DNA of 52,818 nucleotides from Patescibacteria group bacterium (GTDB taxonomy: Bacteria; Patescibacteriota; Patescibacteriia; Magasanikbacterales; GWA2-37-8). The position numbers and the translations under genes are program-made. How positions within the stretch are numbered: position 1 is the first letter of the stretch; each line of letters begins with the position of its first letter. Positions 50,303 through 52,818 of the stretch are shown one piece after another. The notes under the pieces are model-generated. The model was not told the DNA's origin. It saw only the letters and a list, made by a program, of their open reading frames with translations, and ran no database searches. The stretch spans positions 1 through 52,818 of the forward strand of contig JAKLGL010000003.1 in NCBI GenBank assembly GCA_022710645.1, given 5' to 3'.

Positions 50303-51433
50303 ATGTTGAAAACTATGTCAAATAAGCCAAAAATATTACATCTTATAACGGGTTTAGATTTGGGCGGAGCCGAACAAATGATGGTTGAAACTTTGCCAAA
50401 AATAAAAAATTTTACCCATATTGTTTGTTCATTGACTTCCAAAGGGTCGTTGGGTGAAAAATTGGAAAAAGAAGGCATCAAAGTTTTTTGTCTAAACTCC
50501 GGAAAATATTTTTCTTTATCTTCCGTAGTTTTATTTCGAAAAATTATTAAATCGGAAAAACCGGATCTTTTAGCTACTCGTCTTATACACGCAGATTTTT
50601 ACGGTCGAATCTTCGGACGATTGTTCGGGATAAAAAATATAGTTTGTAGTTTAGAATCAGTACTTGACCAACCAAAATACGGAAAAATATTTTTCCTAGA
50701 AAGAATAACCGGATTTTTAGTAAAAAAATATTCAGCGGTATCCCAAGCGGTAAAAAATACTTACGTTTTAAAAGCTTCCATAGACCCCAAAAAAATTACG
50801 GTGATTCCCAACGGTATTGATTTGACCAAATTTCAAACCAATATCTCCAAAACAGAAACAAAAAACATTTACGGTTGGTCCGATAAATTTATTATCGGTT
50901 ATGCCGCTAAAATGAGACCGGAAAGAAATCACAAAACTCTATTATCGGCCTTTGCGGATTTTAATAAGAAAATCCCCGGTTCCCTTTTGATATTAGCCGG
51001 AGACGGACCTGAAAAAGAAAACTTAATAACACAAGCGAAAAATTTAAATATATACGACTCGGTAAAATTTTTAGGAAATCGTAGTGATGTTCCACAACTA
51101 CTCAGGGCTTTTGATTTATTTGTTTCTCCGTCTTCGTATGAAGGAATGTCAGTGGCTATTTTGGAAGCTATGGCTTGCGGATTACCAATAATCGCTTCCG
51201 ACATAGAACCAAATCGAGAAATAATTGAGAACAATAAAAGCGGCTTATTAGTGCCGCCTTTTGATAAAAACATTTTGTTTGAAAAGATGCTTTATGTTTA
51301 CAATTCACCGAAAGAAGCTCTGAAACTGGCAAGTGGCGCTAAAATTAAATCCTCAGAATATTCTCTGGAAAATACCGTGATAAATTTAGAAAAATTTTAC
51401 ACTCCCATCATTTGCCAAACACCAAAATCGTAG
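50303..51433 (+). CDS. Glycosyltransferase family 4
   Basis: A second GT4 enzyme of 376 residues: 'ILHLITGLDLGGAEQMMVETL', 'GYAAKMRPERNHKTLLSAFADF' and 'FDLFVSPSSYEGMSVAILEAMACGLPIIASDIEPNREII' with the E-x7-E donor motif. It is transcribed against the rest of the cluster. A second ATG four codons on (50315, MSNKPK) is an equally good start. Its end overlaps the convergent membrane-protein gene by 37 bp. Confidence 0.92.
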   Translation: MLKTMSNKPKILHLITGLDLGGAEQMMVETLPKIKNFTHIVCSLTSKGSLGEKLEKEGIKVFCLNSGKYFSLSSVVLFRKIIKSEKPDLLATRLIHADFYGRIFGRLFGIKNIVCSLESVLDQPKYGKIFFLERITGFLVKKYSAVSQAVKNTYVLKASIDPKKITVIPNGIDLTKFQTNISKTETKNIYGWSDKFIIGYAAKMRPERNHKTLLSAFADFNKKIPGSLLILAGDGPEKENLITQAKNLNIYDSVKFLGNRSDVPQLLRAFDLFVSPSSYEGMSVAILEAMACGLPIIASDIEPNREIIENNKSGLLVPPFDKNILFEKMLYVYNSPKEALKLASGAKIKSSEYSLENTVINLEKFYTPIICQTPKS

Positions 51434-52668
51434 ATATTTCCGTTGGATATCAAAAAAATTAGTAATAATATTCCGTAGAAAAATAAAACGGAATATTTTT
51501 TATTTATTATTTTTAAACGTTCAGTTATGTCAAAAATAGCGTAAGCCGCCGCAGGATAAACAAGCGGAAAAATCAAAAAAGTCAATGACGGACGAAAATA
51601 TTTCATTCCGATAAAAAGCGCTAGGAAAGAAAAACAAAACAAAGCGGAAATAAGGTATTTGTGTTTAAGTTCTATTTTATACAAACCGTAAACAGCCAAA
51701 ACGAGAGGAATAAGGAAAAAACCATAAACGACAGTGCCAAAAAAATTCGGTAAAGCTGTTAAAATAATATGCCCCATCTTGGCTACAGTCCAATATTCAG
51801 ACTTTAAAAACCAGGTCCCTTGATCATAAGACGAAACATTGATCATCAAAAACGGCAACCCTAACCCTAAACGAACAAATAAATACCAAAGGACGGTCGG
51901 AATAAATTGTATAAAGACAAAAACCAAACCTTCTTTAATTCTTTTAAAATATATGGACAAAATTAAAATAAAAAGAATTAATGCTGCAATTTGTTTACCA
52001 AGCATCAAAAAACCAAATAATAGAGAAAATAATAACAATTTTGTAGAATTCGGTTTTTTGTAATATAACCACAGAAGAAACAACGCCGACATAACCACAA
52101 AAACTTCCATGGCCCCCGAACTTGTCGGTTGGTTTATCATAGAATGGCTGAATGGAGAAAATATAAATAAGACAGTACTTAAAAAACCGACTTTTTCCGA
52201 TAATAATTCTTTGAATAATCGATATAAAAATAAGGCGGTAAGAAAAAACAAAACATAATTAACCGCCATAAAAGCGCCAAAAATCACCGGGTAATTCACC
52301 TGCCCCAACAAAAGTTGCGCCGGTTTAATCAACAGAAAAGCAAAAAAATTATAGAGAGGGTGATCTATATAAATATTTCTCTGCAAATACGACCAAGGCC
52401 AATCTTTGGCCAAAAACAAAAAACTCATTGAATCGCAAATAACTCGATAATTCGGGAAAAAAGTAAAAAACATTTTGGTCAAACCGACTTCACCGGAACT
52501 CACCGAAAAAATATTAGACATTCTCTCCGCATTGGTATTCAAAAAATAATCAGCTGAATGTTGACAGCTGTTATCAGCTTCAAAAGCGGGGAAAATAAAA
52601 CTCAAAAAAAACTGAATTATGATTAATCCGGCTATAAACCAAGTTTTTTTATCTTTCAAAAAAGACAT
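51397..52668 (-). CDS. Multi-pass membrane protein, GT39-like (mannosyl/aminoarabinose-transferase fold)
   Basis: A 423-residue protein with about ten membrane helices. The first external loop after helix 1 (about 30-110) contains 'FLFLAKDWPWSYLQRNIYIDHPLYNFFAF', resembling GT39/ArnT-type glycosyltransferases, whose catalytic acidic residues lie in that loop. Such enzymes use lipid-linked sugars outside the membrane. The match is by topology and the loop pattern, so the class is tentative. The gene overlaps the end of GT4 by 37 bp. Confidence 0.65.
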   Translation of the reverse strand: MSFLKDKKTWFIAGLIIIQFFLSFIFPAFEADNSCQHSADYFLNTNAERMSNIFSVSSGEVGLTKMFFTFFPNYRVICDSMSFLFLAKDWPWSYLQRNIYIDHPLYNFFAFLLIKPAQLLLGQVNYPVIFGAFMAVNYVLFFLTALFLYRLFKELLSEKVGFLSTVLFIFSPFSHSMINQPTSSGAMEVFVVMSALFLLWLYYKKPNSTKLLLFSLLFGFLMLGKQIAALILFILILSIYFKRIKEGLVFVFIQFIPTVLWYLFVRLGLGLPFLMINVSSYDQGTWFLKSEYWTVAKMGHIILTALPNFFGTVVYGFFLIPLVLAVYGLYKIELKHKYLISALFCFSFLALFIGMKYFRPSLTFLIFPLVYPAAAYAIFDITERLKIINKKYSVLFFYGILLLIFLISNGNIYDFGVWQMMGV

Positions 52669-52671
52669 AAC

Positions 52672-52818
52672 TTAAATATTTTGTTTTTTTCTCCATTCAA
52701 CATACTTGTCTATACCTTCCCAAATATTATACTTGGGAACAAAACCCATATTTTTGGCTTTTGTAACATCAGCACAAAAACGAGACACTTCCCCAGGTCT
52801 AGACTGGGCATATTCCAC
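52672..52818 (-). CDS. C-terminal end of a nucleotide-sugar epimerase (partial)
   Basis: The last 48 codons of a minus-strand gene that runs off the right edge. 'SRPGEVSRFCADVTKAKNMGFVPKYNIWEGIDKYVEW' is the typical ending of an extended SDR epimerase or dehydratase (RPGE...D..KA...lGf.P...l.eGi). It ends 3 bp upstream of the membrane-protein gene, continuing the polysaccharide cluster. Confidence 0.8.
   Translation of the reverse strand: MEYAQSRPGEVSRFCADVTKAKNMGFVPKYNIWEGIDKYVEWRKKQNI

Overview
The window looks like a piece of a Patescibacteria (CPR, probably Parcubacteria-like) chromosome, or a genome bin from one. The evidence is strong AT bias, standard stop codons, small membrane proteins typical of these genomes (a DUF5652-like protein), a translin-like protein, a GIY-YIG mini-protein, an S23-type four-helix-bundle protein, and a minimal set of wall, division and envelope genes. 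The lineage is an inference, not a search result.

Layout. (1) 1-11.4 kb is an accessory defence island. It holds an edge-truncated DNA-binding protein (minus strand), then a plus-strand operon behind a near-consensus promoter: excisionase-like HTH protein, D12 adenine methylase, DpnII-type endonuclease, a second amino-methyltransferase, and a 1,954-residue STAND NTPase with an N-terminal Cap4/DUF4297-like nuclease (Avs-like). A small membrane protein and a very acidic 58-residue protein follow. The island's right edge is ragged, with gene fragments and a hairpin-rich stretch. (2) 11.4-16.9 kb holds a D,D-carboxypeptidase, small membrane proteins, a GT-B glycosyltransferase, an FkbM methyltransferase, tRNA-Gln and ftsEX. 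(3) 17-22.2 kb is one sulfur cluster: an SsuABC-like transporter, CysD and a CysN-CysC fusion, which makes PAPS; no reductase is present. (4) 22.2-33 kb holds tRNA-Thr and tRNA-Gly, a PpiC foldase, FtsB/DivIC, a PH-domain protein, a MurE-like ligase, a translin-like protein, tRNA-Lys, an MtaB-like enzyme, MurG, and dnaG-rpoD. (5) 33-40.9 kb holds a MacAB-type exporter operon led by an AbrB-like regulator with a palindromic operator, a CCA-adding enzyme and PilT. (6) 40.9-42.5 kb holds two tRNA-Pro genes with broken copies, and two short strongly promoted and terminated transcripts. (7) 42.5-52.8 kb holds a U32 protein, L21, a DUF192 protein, a four-helix-bundle element, a WecA-like transferase, L27, and a surface-polysaccharide cluster (epimerase, GT4, UDP-sugar dehydrogenase, GT4, multi-TM protein, epimerase tail).

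The most unusual theme is a set of small palindrome-based insertions in tRNA genes. At tRNA-Lys a GIY-YIG ORF is bounded by perfect 19-bp terminal inverted repeats and sits between a copied tRNA 5' end and the intact tRNA. At tRNA-Pro two partial 5' copies carry gene-less GC-rich palindromes inserted at 'TA|TGGC'. At tRNA-Gln a 19-bp copy of the 3' end lies 178 bp from the real one, across palindromic DNA. A tRNA-Trp-like 3' half abuts another palindrome. I propose an autonomous GIY-YIG element with non-autonomous palindromic relatives. A second, parallel family pairs a four-helix-bundle ORF with degenerate TTCTAA-type inverted arms; a gene-less copy lies upstream of rpmA.
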